From positions 62,001-126,000 of the forward strand of contig OOIN01000024.1 in assembly GCA_900323505.1 (NCBI GenBank): a stretch of 64,000 nt of DNA, given 5' to 3'. This document shows, piece after piece, positions 21,401 to 32,298 of this stretch. The DNA is from Ustilago trichophora (lineage: Eukaryota > Basidiomycota > Ustilaginomycetes > Ustilaginales > Ustilaginaceae). The notes beneath the pieces were generated by a model that saw nothing but the letters and a program-made list of their open reading frames with translations, did no database searches and was not told where the DNA came from. Position 1 is the stretch's first letter. Every line of letters begins with the position of its first letter. Made by a program: the position numbers and the translations under genes.

Positions 21401-21918
21401 CCGAGGTTGCCGCTCAGTGGGGCAGCGACCCTCGTGAGTACTGCATCTCGACCACCTCGTTCGAGAAGGACGCTGAGGGCAAGCTCGTTGCTCTCAACAC
21501 TATCAAGGTCAACTGGGAGCTCGACGCTTCTGGCAAGTGGCAGATGAACAAGATCCCTGGCTCTGAAAAGCGATGGCCATGCGATCTCTGCTTGCTCTCG
21601 CTCGGTTTCCTTGGTCCAGAGAACGACGCCATCTCGGCGCTCGGTCTCGAGCAGGACGGCCGATCCAACATCAAGGCTGACGACCAGAAGGGCAAGTCGC
21701 CTTACAAGACCAACGTTGAGCGTGTCTACACCGCCGGTGACTGCCGACGTGGTCAGTCGCTCATCGTCTGGGGTATCCAGGAGGGGCGTGCTTGCGCTGC
21801 TCAGGTCGACCGAGACCTTATGGGTAACACTCGCCTCCCCTGGGCCGGTTCGATCAAGAAGCGTGAGTTCCTTCCCATCACCGGTGGCGAGAAGGCTAAG
21901 GTCGCTGCTACCGCCTAA
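15415..21918 (+). CDS. GLT1: Glutamate synthase [NADH] (GOGAT)
   Basis: Fused eukaryotic GOGAT that makes two glutamates from glutamine and 2-oxoglutarate with NADH. It works with glutamine synthetase and GDH in ammonium assimilation. Single exon, 2167 residues (yeast is about 2145). The ATG at 15415 precedes a 71-residue propeptide; the N-terminal nucleophile of the glutaminase domain is Cys72 in ACGVGF. The central FMN domain carries the 3Fe-4S ligands Cys1205, Cys1211 and Cys1216 (C-x5-C-x4-C). The beta-like part starts near residue 1650 with CMDCGVPFC (from Cys1697) and CPAPCEGAC. It then shows the FAD fold GSGPAG at 1803 and the nucleotide fold GGGDTG at 1943. Codon bias is extreme: between 16519 and 18882 no TTA, CTA or TCA codon occurs, which leaves huge antisense ORFs. 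A local break in this bias at 19021 is listed as a finding. Confidence 0.97.
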   Translation: MAPVANDTSNIRKTRFVDQLNAELAPVHEEAISSENFEASGYDEVERSDSLWAGSMPAAQGLYDPDNEKDACGVGFMCQIKGKPAHKIVSDARFLLCNMTHRGAVGADARDGDGAGVMTGIPDTFFRRETERDLGVKLPAQGQYAVGNLFFNPKDDKARAEHVKTFTDIAEKLHLRVLGWRDVPVDNSILGPASKSKEPKIMQPFVVLKDHYGSGNAPAETSKAFDEQYFGRQLYVLRKHATHTIGLQNWFYICSLSPTNITYKGQLSPVQVYNYYYDLNNVHYASHFALVHSRFSTNTFPSWDRAQPMRWAAHNGEINTIRGNKNWMRAREGLLKSETFGDELDLLYPIIEGGGSDSAAFDNVLELLVINKVLTLPQAVMMMIPEAWQGAASHMEPEKVAFYRWAACLMEPWDGPALFTFADGRYCGANLDRNGLRPCRYYITDDDIMICASEVGTVTIDPATVIAKGRLQPGKMLLVDTVEGRVVEDKELKMTTAQRSDFAAWLENHMLRLPEIVDTVRRNTGNAIAPVLDEERLSTDPKLLAFGYTAEQINLLMLPMVADGKEALGSMGNDAPLACITTAPRVIYDYFRELFAQVTNPPIDPIREAVVMSLEQYVGPEGNLLEMKAEQCHRLLLPSPILSVDELNAIKQIDSVHSDWAAKTIDITYDKGEGIIGYERTLDRVCSETSQAIRDGYRVVILSDRAVGADRVAISSLVACGGVHHHLIRNKERSRIALMIESAEAREVHHMCVLLGYGADAICPWLAMEAILKVSREGLVKADLPANQLIENWTHAVDNGILKVMSKMGISTLASYKGAQIFEALGLANGVVDRCFAGTASRVSGSDFTLLAMDALEFHDRGYPSRDTISVPGLPESGEYYYRDGGEAHINNPMTIAHLQDAARERNQAAYDAYSKASHNAVKATSLRGLLDFDYTKSRPIPIDQVEPWTEIVQRFCTGAMSYGSISMEAHSALAIAMNRLGGKSNTGEGGEDAERSIPLPNGDSLRSKIKQIASGRFGVTSNYLADSDELQIKMAQGAKPGEGGELPGHKVSPSIARTRHSTAGVGLISPPPHHDIYSIEDLKQLIYDLKCANPRARVSVKLVSEVGVGVVASGVAKAKADHILISGHDGGTGASRWTGIKYAGLPWELGLAETHQTLVLNDLRGRVTVQTDGQIRTGRDVAIACLLGAEEWGFATTPLIALGCIMMKRCQANTCPVGIATQDPELREKFAGQPEAVINFFYYLAEELRSYMAKLGIRTINEMVGRSDLLKVDDSLRTPKTANLDLSALLKPAHEMRPGAATYKVRQQDHKLYVRLDNKFIDEAEPALTQGLPVQIDCDVVNTDRALGTTLSYRVSKLYGEEGLPRDTIHINAKGSAGQSLGAFLAPGITIELEGDANDYAGKGMSGGRLIVYPPKVSPFKPEENIIVGNTCLYGATSGHAYFRGIAAERFAVRNSGAHAVVEGVGDHALEYMTGGRVVILGSTGRNACAGMSGGIAYVLDMNRDFHSKCNTEMVELGPVKDPKEVAELRNLLENHRHYTGSTVADHVLHDFHHLLPRFVRVMPLDYKRVLEEEAAKAAAEKKRSSHVDLLGTLSRHGSQVDVSVSEDQPKDNAADRVREIPAAKPAEPSVVDVEDSMVDDETAKARLNKLDKTRGFMKYKRLGEHYRNPTKRIRDYKELSTRLSEAELKYQTARCMDCGVPFCQGDTGCPISNIIPKWNDLVFKGQWEDALNRLLMTNNFPEFTGRVCPAPCEGACVLGITEQPVGIKSVECAIIDKGFEEGWMVPQPPKVRTGKTVAIIGSGPAGMAAADQLNKAGHSVTVYERADRIGGLLMYGIPNMKLDKGIVQRRVDLMAAEGVNFVTSTHVGRDVDPKQLHAQNDAVIYAVGATWPRDLKVPGREADGVHFAMDFLAPNTKSLLDSGLADGHYLSAKGKDVIVIGGGDTGCDAQATALRHGAKSIVNFELLPQPPNERAKGNPWPQFPRVFKVDYGHAEVAAQWGSDPREYCISTTSFEKDAEGKLVALNTIKVNWELDASGKWQMNKIPGSEKRWPCDLCLLSLGFLGPENDAISALGLEQDGRSNIKADDQKGKSPYKTNVERVYTAGDCRRGQSLIVWGIQEGRACAAQVDRDLMGNTRLPWAGSIKKREFLPITGGEKAKVAATA

Positions 21919-22974
21919 GTCTTTTTGTCTTCGTGATGATCAAAGGAAACTTCCGACATTTTTATCTCGCTTTCCCCTCTCATTGTATATAACGGTATCC
22001 CTCTGTTCTCGAGGGTCGTATCGACTTGTGGCTCTATGGCTTTATGAGCCATTCGTCGCCAGACTTCTCGTGTCATCGCCGTCTCCCGTTCCGTCTTGTT
22101 TTGATGTGTTTTTATCGAAGTGCATTTCTCAATCAAAGGCTTGATTCTCAACAACTCGCCCAACTGAGTTGAGCGAATTCGAGTTCGTATGTTCCCGGTC
22201 TTGGCCCTGAGACGGACCTTACTTGAGTTGACCGCAAAATCTGCCAGTCCTGTCCAACACTGCGATTTGATAAAATAGTTTGAAAATGTTAAGCCTCGGT
22301 CTCATACAATTTGTGGTGCTAAGGAAAACTCGCGGAGGTGGCGAGGGGAAAAATTCCCACGCTCCTCGACTTTCCAGCGCGACAATTAACCCAAAAAGTG
22401 AACAGCAAATTTCCTCTAGGTCACGTTTTGAGCAAATTTTTGTATTTTTCAATTCAATTCATCCAGATTTGGAATCGCTCAAGTTGAGGCAGAACCAATT
22501 CGCTTTCAATTACAATGGATGCACATGAAGCTTGGCTGGAGGGAAGACCAAAATTTGGCTATGTGCAACTGCAACTCTGCGAATCTAGTCAGGCTGTGGC
22601 TGGCCACAGCAGCGTTCAGCGTCGAATTCGTGCGAGCAAGAAGGCCAGCACAGACAAACGCAGACAGCCAGAGCAGCCAAGTCTCACAGTCTTCGCAGTC
22701 AATGTGAGAGAGAGAGCGAGTGAGTTTGAGGTCGAGTGAGCGCCACGATCAGTCAATCAACCAGTCAGCCAGGCGGAGGTTTGTCGTGAAGTCAAGTCGT
22801 GCCACTCCTCTTCCTTCTCCCTACGACATCCTCAAGGCACAAAGTAAGTAGCATCTTACGGTGTATAGCCTACACCTCATATACAGATCACGAACACACA
22901 GTAGAACGGTCCAGCTGACCACTGCTGCACTCCTTCCCTTCTCGCCATCACTCGCTCATCATCAACAGGTCAAA
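21919..22974. other. GLT1 3' region and RPL3 promoter/leader
   Basis: About 1.06 kb without a recognised gene. It holds the GLT1 3' UTR, AT-richer sequence around 22220-22520, GA-rich repeats near 22701-22740 and a C/T-rich promoter segment just before a leader exon that ends at 22843. Confidence 0.55.
22844..22968 (+). other. Probable 5'-UTR intron of RPL3
   Basis: A GTAAGTAG donor at 22844 follows a C/T-rich leader, and an acceptor ATCAACAG ends at 22968, six bases before the RPL3 start codon. Leader introns this close to the ATG are common in ribosomal protein genes. The call rests on splice motifs only. Confidence 0.6.
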
Positions 22975-24854
<1,880 letters not shown>

Positions 24855-25565
24855 GCAGTCTTTGCTTTGGCATTGTAGGGTTCTCTCTTTTTCTTTCGTT
24901 CTTTCACTTCATTCACCTTGTATTTTCATCATCGCATAACCCCCCTTCCCACATACACAACCATCACTGCATCTCTTGCAACCCCCCAAAAAATCTATAT
25001 GATTACCTGGCTACCCTCCTTGTTTGTGAAAAGATAGTATTTGTAAAAGCACACTTCTTTGTTGCAAGTGTTGCGCTATAGAGTTCCGTGTTGCGAAGAC
25101 TTTTCTTATGAACTGGTCAGTGAACAAACCAGGTGAAAATGTGAGAAATGAAATGATGTGTTAGACCGACAGCTGATCGGACCCGAATAAATTCTAGCAC
25201 AAATCGAGGGAGGGACGGAATTGGCCGGACGAAAAAGGGTTGGCGCGCGCGACCCTTTTGACTGGCCAAAGCAGGCGGGTGTTTGGGCCGATCGGAGAAA
25301 GTCGAATTGGTTTAATGGATGAAAGTGAGCGCGCACCACAGCTACCATCTTTTGGCTCGGCTGGCGTCCGAAAAGGTGGATTACAAATGGCAGCCCAGTC
25401 AAAGCTCTTGAAATTGGCTCTTGAAATTGGCTCAAGCACGCTCTCTGCCTGCCCCGCACTGTGCTACCGTACCAGCCAGTTGAACGCGCCGTGGGCATCA
25501 TCAACCTTTTGCCTTTCTCCATCCTCGTTCTCACCCTCACCACATTTCCATCACAACGACAAAAG
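24855..25565. other. RPL3 3' region and SDH4 promoter
   Basis: 711 bases with no recognised gene: T-rich RPL3 3' UTR, then mixed sequence, then a C/T- and CA-rich SDH4 leader ending at the start codon. The minus-strand ORF of about 159 codons (25106-25585) has no conserved features. Confidence 0.55.
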
Positions 25566-26717
25566 ATGCGTGCCATGCTCCCCACCCTTCAGCAGCCTTT
25601 GCGGCTTTCGATGGCCGCTCGCAACCCACAGCTTCGCATGATCGCTGGTGGCTCGCGCGCTTTCCAGACCACACCCACTGGCAAGGCTGTTGCTGCTTCT
25701 AGGCAAGGTCGTAAGTATTCCTCTCGATAAAGGAATAGTCTCAAAGCACAGCGGCACGGACTCAGATGGACGACTCGGAAGTGCAATCCATTGGTAGTGA
25801 GCAAGGAGCGCATAATTGCGAATTGCAGTAGCATTGTGAAAAAGTAGGACGGAGAGTAGCACATAGCGGAACATCTACATCAGCACAATCAGCTGGAGAG
25901 TCACAATTTCAAAAGTGACTGTGAATGTAGACGATGCAAATCAAAGCAATTAGCAGAGCTCGACAAGGAGGGGAGCGTACAACATCGCAGTCGACGAATA
26001 TGCACTTTTCAAGTATTGGAGAGTTTACCTTCCAAAGGAAACGGACATCTCTTACACAATTGCCAATATTTTGAAATCTGTCTCGCACGCTCAAGTCCCA
26101 CTGAAGGGCCTGTCTTAAGGGAGGAAGAAGTGTTTCAATGTTCAGGGATCAGGGATGCCTGCCGCCGCTTCACGGAGCAAATTCACAGAATTGACTCGCA
26201 CGCCGAATGTTTTGTACTGACAATACCTGCCTCGTCTCGACATGCGCACCCAACGTACAGCCTACGTCAAGGGCACCGTCAACGACCCTACCCCTTTCCC
26301 CGAGCCCAACGCTGCACACGGATCGAACCACTGGGCATTTGAGCGTGGTCTTTCGGTCGCCCTTGTACCCCTTGTCGCTGCCGGTTTCGCCAAGCACGGC
26401 TCTTCGGCCATCCTCGACGGCGCCCTTGCACTCACCCTCGTCGTTCACTCGCACATTGGATTCGACTGCCTCCTCGCAGACTACCTCCACAAGCGCAAGT
26501 TTCCTGTCATTGGCCCCCTCTCCACTTGGACCCTCCGCGCCGCTACCCTGGCAACCTTGTACGGTCTGTACGAGTTCAACACCAGTAAGTTACAGCCTCC
26601 TTTCTCCATACAACATTGAAAAGCATTAGGAAGTAGTGCTGACAGTGATGTTGCTCGTTTCGTGAAACAGATGACGTCGGACTCACCGAGTTGATCGCCA
26701 AGGTCTGGACTGCTTAA
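25566..26717 (+). CDS. SDH4: Succinate dehydrogenase membrane anchor subunit (CybS)
   Basis: Small integral membrane subunit of mitochondrial complex II, which helps bind ubiquinone and heme b and anchors the SDH1-SDH2 dimer. Three exons are inferred: 25566-25710, 26261-26584 and 26671-26717 (171 residues). The donors are GTAAGT. Intron 1 (550 nt) has a TACTGAC branch site at 26215-26221 and acceptor GTACAG. Intron 2 ends GAAACAG. Exon phases fit exactly. Exon 1 encodes a basic, Ser/Arg-rich mitochondrial presequence. Exon 2 has the CybS pattern: HWAFERGLS, three hydrophobic segments and the HSHIGFDCLLADYL motif with the heme/quinone-side His and Asp-Tyr. Exon 3 encodes only the last 15 residues. 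An ATG at 26242, just inside intron 1, is in frame with exon 2. Confidence 0.88.
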
Positions 26718-27334
26718 GATGGGCACTGGAGTCTGTTGTGATTCAGTCTTTACTTGCTAGCAATCAACGAATGTTTCTGTGAACCTTCTTTTTGCCTGAT
26801 ATTTATGCTGCATGAAGGCTTCTTAGGCCTCGGAAGTGTGGTGTGCAGCACAGTGAGAAGCCGTCCGTTTCTCTTGAGCTCGCGGCTTGCGTGAGAAGAC
26901 CAACACCATGTTCAAGTGGAGTTCGTTAATGTTGTTGATTTTTCGCCTGGCGATGTCAGATCGACACCATTTGCGAAAGGGGGTTATTTTTTTATTATTT
27001 ATTTTCGCGGACCCTGAACTCCACACACAAAGTCACACAAAGTCTTGGAAAAATTTCAGGAAACGCTCGAGTTTTCTTCCAGATTTTGAGCTTCGAGGTT
27101 ACACAACAAGTCTGTCATCAACCATCTTGACTTCCAACACTCTGATACATTATCCTGACGTCCAGCTTCCAACACAAACTGTCTTACGCTCGGAGCTTTA
27201 GAAAGTCAGACAGTTGTCATCTCAAGCTCTGAGACCGACTCGGTGAACACCGTTACTCCTCCAATACTTTTCACTACCAATCAGTTCCACAACATCCCTG
27301 GCGACCTCCAGCTCTTGCTGAAAAGCCAAACACA
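26718..27334. other. SDH4 3' region and SSF1 promoter
   Basis: 617 bases with T-rich and mixed sequence. Nothing beyond the SDH4 3' UTR and the SSF1 promoter/leader could be identified. Confidence 0.55.
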
Positions 27335-28918
27335 ATGGTCAAACGTCGCAGAAAGACACGCACCCATCTCAAAGGGCCCAACAACAGCGCTGCCACCTCT
27401 ACCAGTGCACCCAAATCCTTCATCATTCGCACGGGCAAAGTACCCCGTTCCGTCTCCACCTTGGTCCAAGACACCCGTAAAGTTATGGAGCCCAACACTG
27501 CCACCCGTCTGCGAGAGAGGAATAACAACAAGTTGAAAGACTTTATCAGTATGGCTGGTCCCATTGGCGTTACTCATCTCTTGATCTTTGGTCAGACGGA
27601 AGCGGGCACCAATTTGCGCATCTTGCGTGCTCCTCGTGGACCTACTTTGACCTTTAGGGTTAACAAGTATGCCCTTGCCAAGGATGTACAGGCGAGCAGT
27701 CGTAGACCTACACCTCCTGGAAGCGAGTTTGTCACACCTCCTCTGCTGGTATTGAACAACTTTGGAGGGGAGGAGAGACAGATCAAATTGCTCGTGGCTA
27801 CTTTTCAGAATCTGTTCCCACCGATTCAGGTGCAGACCATGAAGCTCAGCCAAGCACGACGAATCGTTCTGCTTAATTACAACTCGGCAACGGGAACTAT
27901 TGATTGGAGACACTATCTCATCTCTGTCCGTCCCGTCGGTGTCTCGAAATCCGTCCGTCGAGTAATTGAAGGCACCCGTTCTTCTCGCACCTCTTCCTCC
28001 TCTTCCAAACTTCCCAACCTCTCCAACGCGCAAGATATCTCTGATTACATTCTCAACCGCACCACCTCTGCATCCTCCTCCAACGGTACCGAATTCGAAA
28101 CCGACGCCTCTGAAGCCGAATCGGAAGCAGAAGACGTTGCCGACCCTCGTAACAAGGTTCATCTTCACGATCGATATGTTGGTCGTGGAAACAGCGCCAA
28201 TACGCAAAAGGCGGTAAGGCTGCGTGAGATTGGACCCCGAATGGAGCTGAAACTGGTCAAGATCGAAGAAGGATGTAATGAAGGAGCGGTATTGTTCCAC
28301 GAGTATGTCAAGAAATCTGCACACGAGTTGACGCAGCAACATCGCGAGCATGTCGAGAAGAAGAAGTTGCAGGAACAGAGAAGACAGGAACAACAGGAGA
28401 ATGTTGAGAGGAAACAGGCCGAAAAGGCCGAATTGAGGAAAGCAAGTAGGAGAAATGCTGGATTGGCATCAGAAGATGAGGACGAGGCAGCAGCTGATGA
28501 TGAGGATGAAGATGATGAGGATGCAGAAGAAGAAGAAGAAGAAGAGGACGAGTTTGCATACGAGGATCAATTCGGTGACGGACAAGGACAGGATGAAGTG
28601 TTGTTTGACGATCAATCTTCCGTCGCTGAATCTGAAGATCAAACCCAAGTCGACCAAGATCATGACGAATCCGATCAAGATCGACAACCATGGAACCCTA
28701 TTCGTACAGAATCTGGCTATGCCAACCCACCCGGTATCGACCCTCATTCTGACGAATCAGATCTAGAACCAATCCCACTCGGTAACATCCAACACAACTA
28801 CCACTCCGATGACGAATGGCCACTATATTCCGACTCGGACCAAGAACAACACCCAACATCCAAGAAAATTTCCAATCCACCCATCCTTCCTCCTGCAAAC
28901 AAGAAAGGTCGTCGTTGA
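27335..28918 (+). CDS. SSF1: Ribosome biogenesis protein SSF1/SSF2 (Peter Pan family), Brix domain
   Basis: Nucleolar assembly factor for the 60S subunit; in yeast Ssf1 works with Rrp14/Rrp15 in 27S pre-rRNA processing. Single exon, 527 residues. The basic start (MVKRRRKTRTH), the PKSFIIRTGKVPRSVSTLVQD segment and GPIGVTHLLIF, followed by a region ending near DWRHYLISVRPVGVS, make up the Brix domain (about residues 25-300). A second conserved patch, EIGPRMELKLVKIEEG, lies near 300-320. A Gln/Glu/Lys coiled-coil stretch and a very acidic Asp/Glu tail fill the last 180 residues. Codon use is much less biased than in RPL3 or GLT1. The gene converges on the Zn2Cys6 regulator, with only about 160 bases between stops. 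Confidence 0.93.
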   Translation: MVKRRRKTRTHLKGPNNSAATSTSAPKSFIIRTGKVPRSVSTLVQDTRKVMEPNTATRLRERNNNKLKDFISMAGPIGVTHLLIFGQTEAGTNLRILRAPRGPTLTFRVNKYALAKDVQASSRRPTPPGSEFVTPPLLVLNNFGGEERQIKLLVATFQNLFPPIQVQTMKLSQARRIVLLNYNSATGTIDWRHYLISVRPVGVSKSVRRVIEGTRSSRTSSSSSKLPNLSNAQDISDYILNRTTSASSSNGTEFETDASEAESEAEDVADPRNKVHLHDRYVGRGNSANTQKAVRLREIGPRMELKLVKIEEGCNEGAVLFHEYVKKSAHELTQQHREHVEKKKLQEQRRQEQQENVERKQAEKAELRKASRRNAGLASEDEDEAAADDEDEDDEDAEEEEEEEDEFAYEDQFGDGQGQDEVLFDDQSSVAESEDQTQVDQDHDESDQDRQPWNPIRTESGYANPPGIDPHSDESDLEPIPLGNIQHNYHSDDEWPLYSDSDQEQHPTSKKISNPPILPPANKKGRR

Positions 28919-29079
28919 ACTTTTTCACATTTGGTAGAATTTGTACCTCCTTCACTCGCAATCTAATTTTGTTTCAGAATCAGCCTGTTCATGTAACTGA
29001 CTTGATGTGATGGTAAAGAGAGTGGAGTGGTTTATATTGCTTCTTCCCTGTGCGCAAAAAAAAACCAACGTGGAAGCAT

Positions 29080-32000
29080 TTAAGCGGCCTCCTCGAGCCC
29101 TTCCACAGTCTTGAGCAGCTCTGTAAGCTGTCTATATAATTTGAGAATCACCAATTGATCGATAGGATTCATCCCATAACCCTTACCCTGTTCACCTACC
29201 TCTTCTGTCGCACCAGCTTGACCTTTGTCACTCACTACTTCATCCTTCAACTTTGAAGCGCTGTTAAAAGTTTGTGCCATCCTCGAAATCTTGCCCAACG
29301 CCCTTCTCAAATCCTTTAATTCCAACTTGATCGCATACAGCGCAATCTTTTTTGCATTACTCGCCGACGGCTTATACGTTCCAATCGTCACATCCAACCC
29401 TCCAAAGAAGCTCTGCGCCGCTGCCGCTGCCGCTGTCGCTGTCGTCGTTGTCGTTGTCGTCGACTCCACCTTGCCACCTCCTGTTCCTATAGCAGACGCA
29501 GCGAAACCCTCCCTCAGAATCCTCACCGCTCTCGCATAAATCTGCAGCGCCGTCGACACCAACAGCGAGGCCGAAATTTCGGTAGATGGGTCAGATTGAC
29601 ACGTAGGGCAATCCGCGGAGCATGCGCACTGGGCAGTGATCGCTTGGGAAGCAGTGAGAGTGAGTTGAATCGTATTCGTGGCAAAGGTGTTGCGTGTCTC
29701 AGATGTAGAGGTCGAAGGAGGTTTGTGCAGGTCCGTCTCGCGGAGAACTTGCTTGACGCTCAGTAGGGCCACGCTCATATCGCAGAGACAGGTACAGCCT
29801 TTACCGGAGGGGTTGGGGACACAGTGCACTTTGCTTGGGTGATGCGAGTGGAGGGCGGCATGCCGTTTACGCTCACTGTCAAGGTCGCCATGGGCACCGG
29901 TGACGGCGGCTGAGGTGGAGAGCGGGCCCATTTCGATCTGGTGCTCGGAGGTGGAAGGTGCCGGAGCAGTGCTGAGGCTGTGACCGGAACAGCAGCTCCT
30001 TGTCTCCTCTTTGGGCAGCGGAGGAGTATATGATGTCTTCTTGTTTTTGTCAGCGCAGCACGAGGCTGATTTTGTAGTCTCGTCGGATGGCATCTTTGAG
30101 GCTGATTTTGACGAACAGCATGAAGCCTTCTCTGCATTCTGTTCCACCTTGCCGCTTTGCTGGATGGATGGCGACAGAGAAGCAGTCTTGGTCGACTTGG
30201 ACGAGCAGCAACTGCGCTCTGCAACCTCCTTAGCTTGATCTTCAGTCGGACTCGACAGAGACTCCAAAACATGATTTGGGCCTGGTAACGTCGACCAACC
30301 CAGCCCAGTCTCGGTAGCCGCAATCGTATGCTGAATCTGACCCTGGCCCATTCCTGCATCTGCGCCTCTCGGCCACAGCTGATCTGCACTGAAAGTAGGT
30401 CTGCGCGAACGACCTGTATGGACAGTGGCAGCCGGAGAAGAATGCGCTGTCGCACTCTGCCTATCGCCCATGGTTTCATGACTACGATGCGAGAGCGTCG
30501 CTGCCATTGCAGGCTGTGCGGCTCCTCCACCGTCAGTCGGCAAGGTAAACGATTTGGGCTCCGTCGAAGGCGTCGCGGCTACGCTGGCCGTGGCGGATCC
30601 ACCAAAGTCGGCGCCATTGATGCCCAGATCCCACCAGCTAAAGTCTGCAGGCACTGCAAAGCTGAGACCAGGTTGGAGGATCGCACTGCTTGTAGCCCAC
30701 TGCTCGACCGAAGATGCTGTGACCTGATTCATGTTGGATCCAACAGTGGTGTTGGTAGTGTCGAAAGGTGTGCCTAGACCGTAAGCGTTGGCAGCAATCG
30801 GCGTGCCAAAGCTCGAAGTCTCGCCAGAAAACAGATGCTGCTGCTGCTGTTGTTGGAACAACTCGGCTGGAGAGATTTCAAGAGTGTCGAGGGATTGTAA
30901 AAAGGCAGCGACAGACAAGTCATCGAGGGAAGGCAACTTTGCTGCTGCGGAAGAGCTTGGCTGTGCCTTTGCGGGCGTGGGGTTTTGTGATGCATTCGGA
31001 AAAGAGGTGGAAGCTAGCGCGGGCGAGATGACAGAGTGCGGTGTCATTGTGTCGGTTGGTGTCATCGCAAATGGAATTTGGCTCTGGGACCACACTGTCG
31101 GCGTTGACGCTAGTCGCGAACTGCTGCCGCTCGGGACGGGCAGACCTGTTGTCTGCGTTGGATCTTCGTAGAGGCCAAAGGTGTTTGGAGCCATGAAAGC
31201 AGCTTGATGTCCATCATGTGAAGAGTGACGTTGAAGTTTGTCGCTGTGTGCGGGAGATGCGGATAGTCGAGTTAACTCGGAACGATATGCTGAATTCTGA
31301 ACATGATGCAGTGCAGGAGAGGTGGCGAAGACGTAACGGTCTTGAGCTGTCAAGGGGGAGTCAATGAAGGCGGTCTCCTCGGTCTTGACTCGTGCTGTGA
31401 CACTTGGTGGCGTTACCTTGCTCTTTGCCTTTCCCTTGACCCCAGTTTGAGAGGTGCTCCTGACAGTAGGAGAGGACGAAAACGGACCTGGAGTGCACTT
31501 GACATCTTCGCCTTCTTCCGCTTTGCGCTTCTTTGGCCGGCCTATGGGAGCTCTTGCTGAATACACACATTGGATACCGTCGCTGTTGCATCTCTCGCAG
31601 CCACCGTTCTCGGGGAGAGTACCGCTGCACTTGAGTTTTCGGTTGCGACAAGCCTCGCAGGCAGTGCGGATGATGAGACCGAGTTTTGCAGCCTCGCCTT
31701 GGGTGTATAGCTGGCCATCGGGACCGAGGATGCGATTTGACTTGATGGTTCCACTTGGACTTGCGCTAACGCTGATAGGAGGGAGGGAAAAATCATCGTC
31801 CAGCATCTTCGCCTTGGTCTTGGCGGCGGTTGGGGCCAAAGTGGACGAGGGTCGGCGTCGCTCAGACGCTACTGGAGTGTCGCTCGCATTCGGTGACGTA
31901 GAAGTCTCTTTGCCGAGGGGCAGGCTGGCGGACGAGGATGGTCTCGATATGGTCGGTGTGATCAGGGTGTCTTCGCTAGAGGAGCCTGCAGAAGAACGGC

Positions 32001-32298
32001 CGGAGATGCTCGGCGTCTTGTTGGACGACGACGGAGAAGTGATGGACAAGAGAGGGCGGTGGGTGTTCACTGCAAGGTCGGCATCAGAACAAGTCTGCGA
32101 ATCAGGTTTTGCTAGCGAGGCTCGATAAACGGCGGAGGAGGAGGAGGAGTAGGAGTAGGATGATGATGGTGATGGACGAGGAGGATGAGTAGGTTTGGCA
32201 AAGAGTTGCGAAGCAGACGAGGCAGACGACACAGTGTTCAAGGAGGATCGGGAAGCTTCCGAACCCGAGATCGGATGTGATCTCACAGAGCCGGGCAT
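29080..32298 (-). CDS. Zn2Cys6 transcription factor with Cys-Cys motif array
   Basis: Single-exon gene for a 1072-residue DNA-binding regulator of unknown target. The binuclear zinc cluster is canonical: Cys214-x2-Cys217-x6-Cys224-x9-Cys234-x2-Cys237-x6-Cys244, with a basic linker (RPKKRK) after it. The N-terminal 200 and central 450 residues are Ser/Thr/Pro-rich and probably disordered, with a poly-Gln run near 470. Four Cys-Cys doublets follow at 697, 727, 747 and 769, each in a short Ser-rich, basic setting (SCCSSK twice, SCCADK, SCCSGH). Two further Cys groups lie near 826-839 (C-x8-C-x-C-x-C) and 891-900 (C-x-C-x3-C-x2-C). After these come two helical stretches, LLVSTALQIYARAVRILREGF and one near the C terminus, of the kind found in the regulatory end of some C6 factors such as AflR-like proteins. 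I do not recognise an ortholog by name. Thiol-based metal or redox sensing is inference. Confidence 0.85.
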   Translation of the reverse strand: MPGSVRSHPISGSEASRSSLNTVSSASSASQLFAKPTHPPRPSPSSSYSYSSSSSAVYRASLAKPDSQTCSDADLAVNTHRPLLSITSPSSSNKTPSISGRSSAGSSSEDTLITPTISRPSSSASLPLGKETSTSPNASDTPVASERRRPSSTLAPTAAKTKAKMLDDDFSLPPISVSASPSGTIKSNRILGPDGQLYTQGEAAKLGLIIRTACEACRNRKLKCSGTLPENGGCERCNSDGIQCVYSARAPIGRPKKRKAEEGEDVKCTPGPFSSSPTVRSTSQTGVKGKAKSKVTPPSVTARVKTEETAFIDSPLTAQDRYVFATSPALHHVQNSAYRSELTRLSASPAHSDKLQRHSSHDGHQAAFMAPNTFGLYEDPTQTTGLPVPSGSSSRLASTPTVWSQSQIPFAMTPTDTMTPHSVISPALASTSFPNASQNPTPAKAQPSSSAAAKLPSLDDLSVAAFLQSLDTLEISPAELFQQQQQQHLFSGETSSFGTPIAANAYGLGTPFDTTNTTVGSNMNQVTASSVEQWATSSAILQPGLSFAVPADFSWWDLGINGADFGGSATASVAATPSTEPKSFTLPTDGGGAAQPAMAATLSHRSHETMGDRQSATAHSSPAATVHTGRSRRPTFSADQLWPRGADAGMGQGQIQHTIAATETGLGWSTLPGPNHVLESLSSPTEDQAKEVAERSCCSSKSTKTASLSPSIQQSGKVEQNAEKASCCSSKSASKMPSDETTKSASCCADKNKKTSYTPPLPKEETRSCCSGHSLSTAPAPSTSEHQIEMGPLSTSAAVTGAHGDLDSERKRHAALHSHHPSKVHCVPNPSGKGCTCLCDMSVALLSVKQVLRETDLHKPPSTSTSETRNTFATNTIQLTLTASQAITAQCACSADCPTCQSDPSTEISASLLVSTALQIYARAVRILREGFAASAIGTGGGKVESTTTTTTTATAAAAAAQSFFGGLDVTIGTYKPSASNAKKIALYAIKLELKDLRRALGKISRMAQTFNSASKLKDEVVSDKGQAGATEEVGEQGKGYGMNPIDQLVILKLYRQLTELLKTVEGLEEAA

